Assembly (NCBI GenBank): GCA_903851365.1
Contig: CAINOB010000002.1
Location: forward strand, 262,051 to 326,050
DNA: 64,000 nucleotides
Origin: an uncultured Bacteroidota bacterium
GTDB lineage: Bacteria; Bacteroidota; Bacteroidia; Bacteroidales; UBA12481
Direction: 5' to 3'
Position numbers and translations under genes: made by a program. Of this stretch, positions 1-8,641 are shown piece by piece. The notes under the pieces are model-generated. The model made no database searches, was not told the origin of the DNA, and worked only from the letters and a program-made list of their open reading frames with translations. The first letter of the stretch is position 1; every line of letters starts with the position of its first letter.

Positions 1-607
1 GTTCGGTGTTGCGCTGGGCTGTACGAAGCTGCTCCACTTTTAAGGCATCGAGATCGGCCTGGTTGGCGACACCGTTGTTTATCCATGCTGTTACCCGGTC
101 GATATTGGTTTGCCAGCCAGCCTGCAGCAGGTCGTTTTGTTTAAGTTGTTCCTTGATTACCAGGATTCCAAAAAACAACTGGTTGATCCTTTCGTTAAGG
201 GTATAAAGCGATACCTCGAGATTCTGCTTTTCAACCTCGGCCGATTGCTGAATAATCTTTTTCTGCGACCGGATTGCGCCACCGTCCCAGATCAACTGAT
301 TTATCTCGCTGATAGCCTGATACTGGTCCTTCGACATGGAAAAGGCTGGAATTCCTGGTATGTTGATCGGAATTTCGGTGGTTTCAGACTGATAACTGAC
401 TTTTGCCGATACGGTAACCTGTGGCAGGTAGCCCTTGTTGGCATTCGATAAATTGTATTCAGCCGATTGCCCTATCAACCCATACTGCTTGATCAGGGGA
501 TAGTTGGCCCTTGCCTTTTCGCGGCAAGCATCCAGGGTCAGCTGGCTGTAAGCCGCAGTGGTGTGCAGGAGAAAAATCGAGGCCAGTACAATAAGTAATT
601 GTCTCAT
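1..607 (-). CDS. TolC family outer membrane efflux protein (C-terminus beyond window)
   Basis: Outer membrane channel subunit of a tripartite efflux or type I secretion system. Read on the minus strand, the ATG at 607-605 opens a signal peptide (MRQLLIVLASIFLLHTTAAYS), followed by the usual TolC start LTLDACREKARANYPLIKQY and helical coiled-coil sequence with GYLPQVTVSAKVSYQSE. About 202 residues are visible, roughly the first 45% of a typical TolC, and the frame stays open to the window edge. Its start overlaps the stop of the TetR gene (ATGA at 607-604), so the two are very probably co-transcribed and translationally coupled. By analogy with such operons, adaptor and RND pump genes are expected just outside the window; that part is inference. 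Confidence 0.92.
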   Translation of the reverse strand, partial: MRQLLIVLASIFLLHTTAAYSQLTLDACREKARANYPLIKQYGLIGQSAEYNLSNANKGYLPQVTVSAKVSYQSETTEIPINIPGIPAFSMSKDQYQAISEINQLIWDGGAIRSQKKIIQQSAEVEKQNLEVSLYTLNERINQLFFGILVIKEQLKQNDLLQAGWQTNIDRVTAWINNGVANQADLDALKVEQLRTAQRNTE

Positions 608-1227
608 ATATTGTTTTTTAAGCTTTGTAAAATTATAATTACGTTTTCCTGCTTCCTGTGATCAAAAAGTGTTTCAATCTCCTGCTGGTCAAGATCAGCA
701 ATGATTTTTAAAATCGGACTGGCGAGAAAAAGCAGCACATTGAGCGATACTATAGTTATCAGCAGGTCATACACGGTGATAGAACGGATGTTCCCTTTTG
801 CAATTTCGGATTCCAGCTCGGCTTTAAAAGGCAAAATGACATTCTTGGGAACATCGAGCATATTATCCCGAAGTTTTTTCAAACGGTCAGGATTCGTAAG
901 CAGTTCGTTGAATATCAGGAAAGGCAATCCGGGATTGGCGCGGAGCATGTCAAAATGATCTTCGATCTTGAGCCTGAGCTTTTCTTCGAAAGTGGCACCG
1001 GGCCTGTCAGCCTGAAAAAGACCGTTGGCAATCATTCTGGCCTTTTTTTCAAACACCGAATTAAAGAGGTTTTCCTTAGTGCGGAAATAATAATGAACAA
1101 GCGCCTGGTTGCACCCCGCCACCCGGGCAATTTCCGTTGTGGAGGTCAGGGCAAATCCCTTTTCGAGAAACAGCTTCTCCGCTGCTTCAAGAATAGTATG
1201 CTCTGTATTGGAATCTGGATTAATCAT
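604..1227 (-). CDS. TetR/AcrR family transcriptional regulator
   Basis: Probable repressor of the efflux operon that continues with tolC. The 207-residue length is standard. The N-terminal DNA-binding domain carries a helix-turn-helix around residues 27-50 (STTEIARVAGCNQALVHYYF, then RTKENLF), which is the classic TetR_N pattern. The C-terminal half (about residues 80-200) is a helical ligand-binding domain with a hydrophobic segment LLITIVSLNVLLFLASPIL and is not recognisable to a ligand class. It is first in the operon and overlaps tolC by four bases (ATGA), so it probably regulates its own transcription with the pump. The 107-base gap to the divergent gene at 1335 should hold its operator; AT-rich ATTTAATCGAGTAATTTAAT lies just upstream of the start but I could not prove it is the site. 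Confidence 0.95.
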   Translation of the reverse strand: MINPDSNTEHTILEAAEKLFLEKGFALTSTTEIARVAGCNQALVHYYFRTKENLFNSVFEKKARMIANGLFQADRPGATFEEKLRLKIEDHFDMLRANPGLPFLIFNELLTNPDRLKKLRDNMLDVPKNVILPFKAELESEIAKGNIRSITVYDLLITIVSLNVLLFLASPILKIIADLDQQEIETLFDHRKQENVIIILQSLKNNI

Positions 1228-1334
1228 TCTATTTAATCGAGTAATTTAATAGAGCTATTAAATGCAAATTAACGGACTATTTTTTAATGTTCCAAATTTT
1301 TCTCCGTAACTTTTAGCAGAATTATATCACCACC

Positions 1335-2678
1335 ATGAAAAACGCATACCTATTCCTGACAGCCTTCTTCTTTTTTTCTGTTGCCTCAAGTGGTCAGAAT
1401 TCTTTAAAAGAGATGAAATCGACCACTGAAATCAAGCAAAAGCTCGATTTCGTAATTTTTGAGGCCTTCGATGATTCATTGCGAAGCCTTGTTACCGCAT
1501 TCAAGGATGAGTATCGGTATGATGCTTCCGGCAGGCAAACGCAGACTGTCTCGTGGGACTGTGTTAAAGAAGTGTGCGAGCCTAATTATATGGATGAATT
1601 CACGTATGACTCCAATGGTAACAAATCTCTTTATAGCTATTACCATCGCGATTCTGCCAGCGGGAACTGGATTCTTTACTACAAAGAGGAAATGTTTTAT
1701 GATGCCGCAAATAATTTACTCCGGGCTATCGAGTCCTATATGGATGATTCTACTAAAGTGTGGAGATATACCGGGAAGTTTGATCGCACTTATGATGCCG
1801 ATAAAAATTTGCTGACAAGCACTGATTTTAAATGGGATGTGGATAATAATATCTGGGTCAATAATAATAAAAATCAATATGAGTATGACCATGGAAAAAT
1901 GGTACGCGACACTCATACTATCTGGAACGATTCAACGGGAATCTGGGTGAATTCCAACAAGGTAGATTACTCATACGATTCGGCAGGGCATGAAACCCTT
2001 GAGGTTGAATATCAATGGAATGTTATGACCAGTCAGTGGGGCAATTCCAACAAATATGAGTATACCTACAATTCAAACGGAAAAGTCACAAAGGAGATTG
2101 CATATATCTGGAATTCGGACCAGGGAATCTGGATATCTTCCTGGCAGGATGAATATATCTGGGACGAGTTTGGCAATCTGGCAATGGATTATGAATACTT
2201 TGAAATTGATTCAACCGGGCAATGGTTGACCCAGTTTAAAATGGTCTATTCATACGACAACACGGTAAATCATGCAGATCTGATATTGCCGGAAGACTTT
2301 TTCCCGATCGACTTCTTTAATCATAAATTATTGATTTTGTCAGGGTTAAGCCTGGTTGATTCTACCAAACAATGGTTGGAGGAGGAGCGTATTACTTTTC
2401 AGTATTCTGAAATTAACATTGGCGGAATACCTGAGATAAGTTTAGCTGATATCAGGGTATTTCCAAATCCGGCTACTGACAATATCATGATTGAATCAGA
2501 TATGCCTATGGTGTCGGCAAAGTTCGAGCTTAGTGATATTCAGGGCAGAAGAATCCTGTCGGAAGATCTCACCGGTACCCGGAAAACCATATCTGTGGGA
2601 AACCTGCCGAGCGGTGTTTATTTTTACCAGATCAGCAAACAAGGGAAAGTCAATCGGGGGAAAATAATGATCAGGTAG
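1335..2678 (+). CDS. Secreted YD-repeat-like protein with T9SS type A sorting domain
   Basis: Probable surface or secreted protein of 447 residues with no recognised enzymatic domain. A signal peptide (MKNAYLFLTAFFFFSVASSGQ) is followed by about nine degenerate repeats of 26-30 residues with the core Y-x-YD-x-x-G-(N/K/R), for example FTYDSNGN, YSYDSAGHE and YTYNSNGK, each containing W/Y-rich strands. These resemble RHS/YD repeats and probably form a beta-strand array. The last 75 residues (from about IRVFPNPATDN to GKIMIR) are a typical T9SS type A C-terminal domain with VFPNPA, LSDIQGRR and LPSGVYFYQI motifs. Family and T9SS export are secure; function is unknown. It is transcribed divergently from the TetR gene and converges on the sialidase with only four bases between. 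Confidence 0.85.
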   Translation: MKNAYLFLTAFFFFSVASSGQNSLKEMKSTTEIKQKLDFVIFEAFDDSLRSLVTAFKDEYRYDASGRQTQTVSWDCVKEVCEPNYMDEFTYDSNGNKSLYSYYHRDSASGNWILYYKEEMFYDAANNLLRAIESYMDDSTKVWRYTGKFDRTYDADKNLLTSTDFKWDVDNNIWVNNNKNQYEYDHGKMVRDTHTIWNDSTGIWVNSNKVDYSYDSAGHETLEVEYQWNVMTSQWGNSNKYEYTYNSNGKVTKEIAYIWNSDQGIWISSWQDEYIWDEFGNLAMDYEYFEIDSTGQWLTQFKMVYSYDNTVNHADLILPEDFFPIDFFNHKLLILSGLSLVDSTKQWLEEERITFQYSEINIGGIPEISLADIRVFPNPATDNIMIESDMPMVSAKFELSDIQGRRILSEDLTGTRKTISVGNLPSGVYFYQISKQGKVNRGKIMIR

Positions 2679-2682
2679 GAGT

Positions 2683-5178
2683 TTATTTCACCACAAGTTT
2701 TTCCACTGCTTCGCCAATCTTAACGAAGTATATTCCGGATGATAATCCCTCGAGTGAAATCCGGACAGGACCGTCTGGATTTTCAACCCTGGTCCGTCTC
2801 ATCATGACGCCTTTTGTATCGTAAATATCTATCAGGGAATCGAAATTGAATTTCCCGGCAACATTAACCTCCCCGATAGCCGGATTTGGATAGACAGTAA
2901 AACCTGCAGGATTATCAGCAATGATATCTGTTGAGTTGATTTCATCTTTAGAATGGCCGCTCCAGGTATCGGCGCCATCCGTGAGCCAATCAAGGGTAAA
3001 TCGCGTAAAATACATCTGATAAGTTTCGTATTCCCCGACTTCATAATACATTCCTATGCTTCCGTCGTTCATGACACTCAATGCCGAATAAGCTGACGGA
3101 CCGGCATAGATGGATTTCCTGACCGGCCAGGTCTGCCCTTCATCGTAACTCATCAAAACGCTAACATTTTTTCTTGTTGAGGCATATGGAATCGAATGAA
3201 GAAGCCTGTTTTTCTTGTATCCGCTGTAAATCGAGGTGTACCGGATCATGTCGCCGTTACAGGCCGGATCAAGTATGTTTACCTGCGGAAAGGGGATACC
3301 CCAGGTCATTCCGCGATCCTTGGAAATATTGAACATCCGGTTACCGGAATTTCTGATGCTCATCAATACTTTTCGGTTATCAAGATCCACCAGTTTGGCT
3401 TCACTGCCGTTAACGCCAGCCCTGTTTGGAGCAACTTTCCAGGTTTTGGCATTATCGTCGGAATAAATAATAAAGTTCGATACGTTTCGCGAAACATCCT
3501 CCCTGACTGACATTACTGCTATCAGGCGTCCGCTTCGCAATTGGGTGGCTGCGCCGGAAGTCACAAAAGCTCCCTGCCAGTTTTGGGTAACCGGGTTAGT
3601 GGATCCCGGACCGTAAATCTGAGGGGTGATATTCACCGGGGCACTCCAGGTGATACCATTATCTGAACTTATGGTCTGATAAATTAAGATCGGAGCTGTA
3701 GCAGTAGAATAGTAAAATCCTTTATCTGCAGCCATGAGGCAGACGATTTCCCCGTTTTTTTGATTCAAAACCAGTGCCGGGTCCCCGAAACCAAGATCTG
3801 AATCTAGACCGGCAATGGTAAGCGTATTGCTCCAGGTCTGTCCCCGATCGGCGCTGCGTCTGACAACCACATCAATATGGTTGGGCAGGTCGTGTACTGT
3901 ATTCCATCGTTTATCAGTGGCAGTGATCAGCGATCCGTCTTTAGCCGTTACCATCGCTGGAATCCGGTAATGTTCAGCCCCACCGTCACCCCCGGAAAAC
4001 AGGAGCTTACTGGTCAGAAGTATTGTTCGCGATCCTTCAATAGTTGGAACTGTAATCAGGTTTCTGTCACCCATGGAATAGGTTAAAACTGCAGCCCGTA
4101 CCTTGTGCCCTTCCCTTGCATCTGGGCTGATGTCGGCAGTGACCCAGAAATAATTATCACCTAATGCGGGCTTCAGATTTCCAGTGAGAACATTTTTTTT
4201 TGCGGAAGGAACCGTGGAAGAATAAAGTGTGGCAGTTTTAAGGTCCAGCCTTTCTTTCGAATGATTATAATAGATTTTCAGCGACGAAATATCCGAGATT
4301 GCATCGGTACCATTCAGGTCAACAGTCATGTTTGTAATAGCATCAGTAATGGGATCGGCTTCCATCCGGAAAGCCATCAGGCGTTCGTTGGTTTCGCCCA
4401 TGCCAACCGGCAGAATTGTATTCATTACCTTGATTCCATAACCAAAAATCTGGGCAAAATGCCCGTTACCTGAAATATCCGGAACGGCATCATTAACGAT
4501 ATTTTCAAAATCATAGGCAGCAAGAAGTCCAATCGGATCAGGTTTCGAGGCAGTTTGGTCAGCAATGACATCCTCTCTCGTTAAAGCTTTACCCCATATC
4601 CGCAGCTCATCCATCCTGCCGGGCCAGAAATTCGTCAATCCCGGCTCCGCAGCATCAGTCAAAACACAACCTACAATCAGATCAGCATTGTTTTGAATAG
4701 CCAACCGGCCAATGGAAGTATTAAAAACGGAATTCATCAGGTACCCGTTCACATAGATTTTCGAATTTTTTTCACCTGCATTATAAACCCAGGCCACGTG
4801 CAGCCAGGTTTGCGATGGGATGGTGTAAAAATAAGGGGCCCCGAGGTTCGTGTTTTCGGAATTTATGACTGATAGTCCAATGTTTGGGCCATTGGTTGAC
4901 CGATAAGTTGACAGCTCATAAAAACCGTTTGGAACGAGATTATTGCCCTTTGAAAATATGCTGTACTGTCCATCAAAATTCTCAGCCAGAATGCGGCAGC
5001 AGATGGTGTAGCTTTCGCCGGCGACAATATTGAAATCAGCATGATTAGTGATCAGGAGATGCTGATCAATTCCATTAAATAGAAGATACTTGCCCTGCGG
5101 CGCAGTTTGCGCAGTAGCAACAAGCCCATTTAATATTAAGGCAATACCCCAGAACAGGAAGAGTATGGTCTTTTTCAC
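2683..5178 (-). CDS. Secreted exo-alpha-sialidase with LamG domain and T9SS tail
   Basis: Hydrolyses terminal sialic acids from glycoconjugates (GH33-type sialidase), outside the cell or on its surface. The start codon is GTG at 5178-5176, followed by a signal peptide ending near ATAQ. Residues about 30-225 form a LamG/concanavalin-like domain (IFSKGN, IYVNGYLMN, ELRIWGKALT). Residues about 265-385 form a sialidase-associated beta-sandwich. Residues about 390-730 are the six-bladed propeller: the arginine-bearing EHYRIPAMVT motif, five Asp-boxes (SADRGQTW, SSDNGITW, SDDNAKTW, SKDRGMTW, SYDEGQTW) and the catalytic-site region YSALSVMNDGSIGMYYEVGE. The C-terminal roughly 75 residues are a T9SS type A signal (FTVYPNPAIGEVNV, LSSGIYFVKIG). 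Host glycan or detritus foraging is inferred. Confidence 0.93.
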   Translation of the reverse strand: MKKTILFLFWGIALILNGLVATAQTAPQGKYLLFNGIDQHLLITNHADFNIVAGESYTICCRILAENFDGQYSIFSKGNNLVPNGFYELSTYRSTNGPNIGLSVINSENTNLGAPYFYTIPSQTWLHVAWVYNAGEKNSKIYVNGYLMNSVFNTSIGRLAIQNNADLIVGCVLTDAAEPGLTNFWPGRMDELRIWGKALTREDVIADQTASKPDPIGLLAAYDFENIVNDAVPDISGNGHFAQIFGYGIKVMNTILPVGMGETNERLMAFRMEADPITDAITNMTVDLNGTDAISDISSLKIYYNHSKERLDLKTATLYSSTVPSAKKNVLTGNLKPALGDNYFWVTADISPDAREGHKVRAAVLTYSMGDRNLITVPTIEGSRTILLTSKLLFSGGDGGAEHYRIPAMVTAKDGSLITATDKRWNTVHDLPNHIDVVVRRSADRGQTWSNTLTIAGLDSDLGFGDPALVLNQKNGEIVCLMAADKGFYYSTATAPILIYQTISSDNGITWSAPVNITPQIYGPGSTNPVTQNWQGAFVTSGAATQLRSGRLIAVMSVREDVSRNVSNFIIYSDDNAKTWKVAPNRAGVNGSEAKLVDLDNRKVLMSIRNSGNRMFNISKDRGMTWGIPFPQVNILDPACNGDMIRYTSIYSGYKKNRLLHSIPYASTRKNVSVLMSYDEGQTWPVRKSIYAGPSAYSALSVMNDGSIGMYYEVGEYETYQMYFTRFTLDWLTDGADTWSGHSKDEINSTDIIADNPAGFTVYPNPAIGEVNVAGKFNFDSLIDIYDTKGVMMRRTRVENPDGPVRISLEGLSSGIYFVKIGEAVEKLVVK

Positions 5179-5265
5179 TTAATAAATTATTCACCTCCGC
5201 ATCTAATGTAGTGATATTTATATTTATGTTAAACAACAGTAAATTTTTTTTAATTGTTTTGCCCC

Positions 5266-7500
5266 TTACCTGATAAATTCTGACTCCACAAAGTTCTCCT
5301 GGCTGCTTACTCCCTGTATCACAACCTTCCAGCCGGATTTTAATTCTGGTTTTGGCAGGACCAGCGGAACCGGTGAAGAACCCGAAACTTTCAGTTCCGG
5401 ATTCCAGAATCGAGTAGGGTTATAAATGCGATCGGGCTTGTGTTCTGTTTCGGTAGTCGAACCCTGGGCTTTCTTGGTTGTTATAAGGATCAAACCGCTG
5501 GCATCAGCTGAATATTTAAGGATATCGGAAATCTTGTCGGTTACCTTGATAGTAGCAATATCGTATGGACTGATCGAATTCAATGCCTCAACATTGTATC
5601 CCTTTTCCGACCCGTCGATAATAATCAGTGCACCTTTTGGAAATTCCATGGAGTTTCTGCCCTTAGTGAAAAACACCTGGTTTTCATTTAAGGTATATGG
5701 CTTTATCGATCGGATGACATTAAGAACCGGGATCCCTATTTCCAGCTGCTGGCGTATCCTGTCGTCCTGGGTTGGTTTTCCCGGAATGTAACCCATCTCT
5801 TGAAACTCGCTCTTGTTTGTCTTGATAAAAAGCGGTAAATCCTGATTTGCCGAAACAAAATATTCACTGAAAAACCGATCGCGGTGGAAAGTTGCAGCCA
5901 ACTTTTCAAATGGTTTGGGCTGAAAGTACTTTATCAGTCGGGTCCGGAAATCCTGGCCTGCGGGTTTCCGTTTGTTTATCGTATCCACCCTCGAAAGCAT
6001 CAGATTATCGATAACGTTTTCATTAAAATTGGCAGCATCGGAAAAGTATCCTGCAGGAAGTGCCGAGGCTACCGGCCCCAGCAAAAACCACGATCTTATG
6101 TCGGGTCCGCGGTTCCAGTCAGGGCTCATCACGACATCAGCAACGGAAATGCTCAGGTTGGCATCAACAGGCTTACCATTTTCGTCAGTAACAATAAAAT
6201 TCAGGATGTTGGGATCCTTGGCCTTGCTCTTGCCCGTACCGTCGCTGCTTACGATCCGTGATACCGGTGGATTGATGAAAACCGATCGTTGCGATAAAAT
6301 CCTGCCTGCCGGATTCTGCAGACTGACGCACACGATACCTCCTTTTGCGTTACCTGTTGAAACGCTGAAAGTCGGATTATTTTTTTGAAGGTCGGGCTTT
6401 TCCGTAACTGATATACCTGAATTGGTTGTGCCTGAAGCCACGTCCACGCTCAGATTCTCCATCGAAGCATTACTGTTGACCTGAAAAATCAAAGTTCCTT
6501 TCTGGCGCTCTTTAAGCGTAAGCTGATAACCGGTTGCCTGAACTTTGGGCAGGGGAATCTCCTTAAGCATGCCAGCCGGCCTGGTTATTTTTACTCTGAG
6601 AGTATCTTTTAAAGAAGGTTTAACTGTGAAGGAGCCAATACCTGCAAAGCTGGTTTTGATGCTATCGATAACTTTATGATTCTGATCAACGATAACCCCC
6701 CCAAAATCAAAAGGAATACCCTGAAAATCCTGCGCCCGGAATGCGATTTTTGTTTCAAATCCATTAATCAGTGACCCGCCTTCAGGATAGAAATTAAGAA
6801 AAACAGGCATTCCACCACCAGGAATCTGCATAGCTGCCGAACCTTTTAGCTTTCCGGATTCCGCTTGAACCGCGAGGATCAATACTCCCTCTTCCCCGGT
6901 GGCAGGAATCCTGATCATCAGGGATGCATCACCATTTTCATCAGTTTTGCCGAGTCCATTCTGATAGGGCGATCCGTTTTTTGAAGCCAGATAAATGAGC
7001 TGATCATTGCTGTAAGGCTTGCCATCGACCAGGGTAATATGAACTTTTATCTGGGCATAATCACCCTGTACATACCATTTTGCATCCGGTTTCATTTTTA
7101 TAAGAAGGTCCTGAAACCCGGTCTTCCTGATAAATACTTTTTGAGTAAAAACATCCTTTGGCGATCCTTTTTCCATTCCGCTGGTGTAAGCAACCAAACG
7201 ATATTCCCCATCATGCAGCGAATCGGGCAAAATCAGCTGTCCTGCATATTGCTTGTTATTCAGAGGGTATTCCTTTTCCGCAACAACCTTACCGTCCTGG
7301 TTCAGCATCAAAATAAAAATCTTGCTGATGCTGTTTGGTTCAGATGTGTTAACCGATTGCACATAAGCCTTGAAATTAATTTGTTCCAATGGGGAGTATA
7401 CAGAACGGTCGATATGAAGGTATACCAGCTCCTCAGGTGCCTGTGCGTGCAAAGCCTTGAAAGCTCCAAAAAGAAGACACGCCAACAGTAATTTTTTCAT
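5266..7500 (-). CDS. Exported MG2-domain (macroglobulin-like) protein, unknown function
   Basis: A 744-residue exported protein. A signal peptide (MKKLLLACLLFGAFKALHAQ) precedes an MG2-type beta-sandwich: ELVYLHIDRSVYSPLEQINF and the following GEYRLVAYTSG are characteristic of Bacteroidota proteins with alpha-2-macroglobulin MG2-like domains. Further Ig-like or carboxypeptidase-regulatory-like domains follow (GKPYSNDQLIYLASKNG; NFIVTDENGKPVDANLSISV). Near residues 595-680, GRNSMEFPKGALIIIDGSEKG and ATIKVTDKISDILKYSADASGLILITTKK strongly resemble the plug domain of TonB-dependent receptors, but no C-terminal transmembrane barrel follows. It is probably a periplasmic or outer-membrane-associated envelope protein. 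A -7-like element TACATTTG lies 27-34 bases upstream of the start (7534-7527). Confidence 0.7.
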   Translation of the reverse strand: MKKLLLACLLFGAFKALHAQAPEELVYLHIDRSVYSPLEQINFKAYVQSVNTSEPNSISKIFILMLNQDGKVVAEKEYPLNNKQYAGQLILPDSLHDGEYRLVAYTSGMEKGSPKDVFTQKVFIRKTGFQDLLIKMKPDAKWYVQGDYAQIKVHITLVDGKPYSNDQLIYLASKNGSPYQNGLGKTDENGDASLMIRIPATGEEGVLILAVQAESGKLKGSAAMQIPGGGMPVFLNFYPEGGSLINGFETKIAFRAQDFQGIPFDFGGVIVDQNHKVIDSIKTSFAGIGSFTVKPSLKDTLRVKITRPAGMLKEIPLPKVQATGYQLTLKERQKGTLIFQVNSNASMENLSVDVASGTTNSGISVTEKPDLQKNNPTFSVSTGNAKGGIVCVSLQNPAGRILSQRSVFINPPVSRIVSSDGTGKSKAKDPNILNFIVTDENGKPVDANLSISVADVVMSPDWNRGPDIRSWFLLGPVASALPAGYFSDAANFNENVIDNLMLSRVDTINKRKPAGQDFRTRLIKYFQPKPFEKLAATFHRDRFFSEYFVSANQDLPLFIKTNKSEFQEMGYIPGKPTQDDRIRQQLEIGIPVLNVIRSIKPYTLNENQVFFTKGRNSMEFPKGALIIIDGSEKGYNVEALNSISPYDIATIKVTDKISDILKYSADASGLILITTKKAQGSTTETEHKPDRIYNPTRFWNPELKVSGSSPVPLVLPKPELKSGWKVVIQGVSSQENFVESEFIR

Positions 7501-7526
7501 GAGTAATGCTTTAATAGTCTTTTATA

Positions 7527-7534
7527 CAAATGTA
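7527..7534 (-). promoter_or_regulatory. Putative Bacteroidota -7 element for the MG2 gene
   Basis: On the minus strand the sequence reads TACATTTG, a perfect match to the Bacteroidota -7 consensus TAnnTTTG, 26 bases before the ATG at 7500. No good -33 TTTG lies at the usual distance upstream, so this is a moderate call. Confidence 0.4.
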
Positions 7535-7560
7535 CTGATTCCGCTTGGTAGGAAGGTTAT

Positions 7561-8568
7561 TTGCAGTTGTTATCGGCAGCCCTTTATATTGGTATTTTTT
7601 TTAAACTTTACCTGTCAAAACGAAATCAAGCGGCTTTGAACCCAACTAATTTTTTTCTGAAATCTTTGATCTGCCCGATGATATTATTTATCATCGGCCT
7701 GACCAATGTTTATTGCCAGGATTCGCTCAGATTCAAATCGCCGCCAGAGATCAATAAAGCCAGGCTGGTTACTACCATTGTGGCCGAAGGGGTAGCATCG
7801 GCAGGAATTGCTTCTTACCTGCAGTTTATCTGGTATAAGGGCCACCAGCGGGTGCCGTTTCATTTCGATAACGATAATAAGGCTTATCTGCAGTGCGATA
7901 AATTCGGGCATGTATGGGGAGCATACATGGAGAGCTATATCGGTTATAAGCTGCTGAGGGGAGCCGGGGTAAAAAAAAATCCGGCATTACTTTACGGCGG
8001 CACACTCGGCCTGATCCTGCAGGCGCCCATCGAAATATTTGATGGGATTTACGATGGCTGGGGCTTTTCCTGGGGTGATATGGTAGCCAACGCAACCGGA
8101 TCCTGCCTGCTTCTTGGTCAGGAACTACTGTTCGATAAGCAGGTATTAACCTACAAATTGAGTTACCACGCCTCACCATATCAACTTAGCTCATCCGGAC
8201 ATCAGATCACTGCACCAATAAAAAGATTATTCGATTACAATTGTCAGACTTACTGGCTTTCCATTCCGCTAAAAAAAATCGTGCCGGTCAGTAAAATTCC
8301 AGCCTGGCTCGGTTTGTCACTGGGATATAGCGGCACTGGTATGTTAGGCAAATACGAAAACATTACTTCCTATAATGGAATTCCTGTTCCTTATGCCGAT
8401 AGATACCGAAAGTACCTGCTTTCCCTGGATATCGACTGGACAAAAATTAAAACGAACTCGAAATTTCTCAGGGCACTGCTGGATTGTATGTTCTTTATTA
8501 AACTTCCTTTCCCGGCTTTGGAATTTAATTCATTGGGACGAGTGAAAGGGCACCTGCTCTATTATTAG
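7561..8568 (+). CDS. DUF2279 family protein, probable envelope protein
   Basis: Matches the DUF2279 (YfiM-like) family of Bacteroidota, whose biochemical function is unknown. Diagnostic stretches are CDKFGHVWGAYMESYIGYKLL and EIFDGIYDGWGFSWGDMVANATG, with a hydrophobic helix at QAPIEIFDGI. The remainder (from about residue 200) looks like beta-rich barrel or plug sequence. The ATG at 7561 gives 335 residues, but its first 40 residues look poor; the ATG at 7678 gives a short signal-like start (MILFIIGLTNVYCQ) and is a plausible true start, as is TTG 7666. The family is found as a periplasmic or outer-membrane protein. It stands alone, divergent from the MG2 gene. Confidence 0.75.
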   Translation: MQLLSAALYIGIFFKLYLSKRNQAALNPTNFFLKSLICPMILFIIGLTNVYCQDSLRFKSPPEINKARLVTTIVAEGVASAGIASYLQFIWYKGHQRVPFHFDNDNKAYLQCDKFGHVWGAYMESYIGYKLLRGAGVKKNPALLYGGTLGLILQAPIEIFDGIYDGWGFSWGDMVANATGSCLLLGQELLFDKQVLTYKLSYHASPYQLSSSGHQITAPIKRLFDYNCQTYWLSIPLKKIVPVSKIPAWLGLSLGYSGTGMLGKYENITSYNGIPVPYADRYRKYLLSLDIDWTKIKTNSKFLRALLDCMFFIKLPFPALEFNSLGRVKGHLLYY

Positions 8569-8583
8569 CTGACTGCAGATGGT

Positions 8584-8615
8584 TTTGGACGGTTATCAGA
8601 ATAAAGCTAATTTTG
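8584..8615 (+). promoter_or_regulatory. Bacteroidota-type promoter of the tal-pgi operon
   Basis: A -33 TTTG at 8584-8587 and a -7 TAATTTTG at 8608-8615 are separated by 20 bases, matching the Bacteroidota primary sigma consensus TTTG-N19/20-TAnnTTTG. Transcription would start near 8621, giving a leader of about 20 bases before the ATG at 8642. Confidence 0.7.
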
Positions 8616-8641
8616 TGAACCTCATCAAATACCATTAATCA

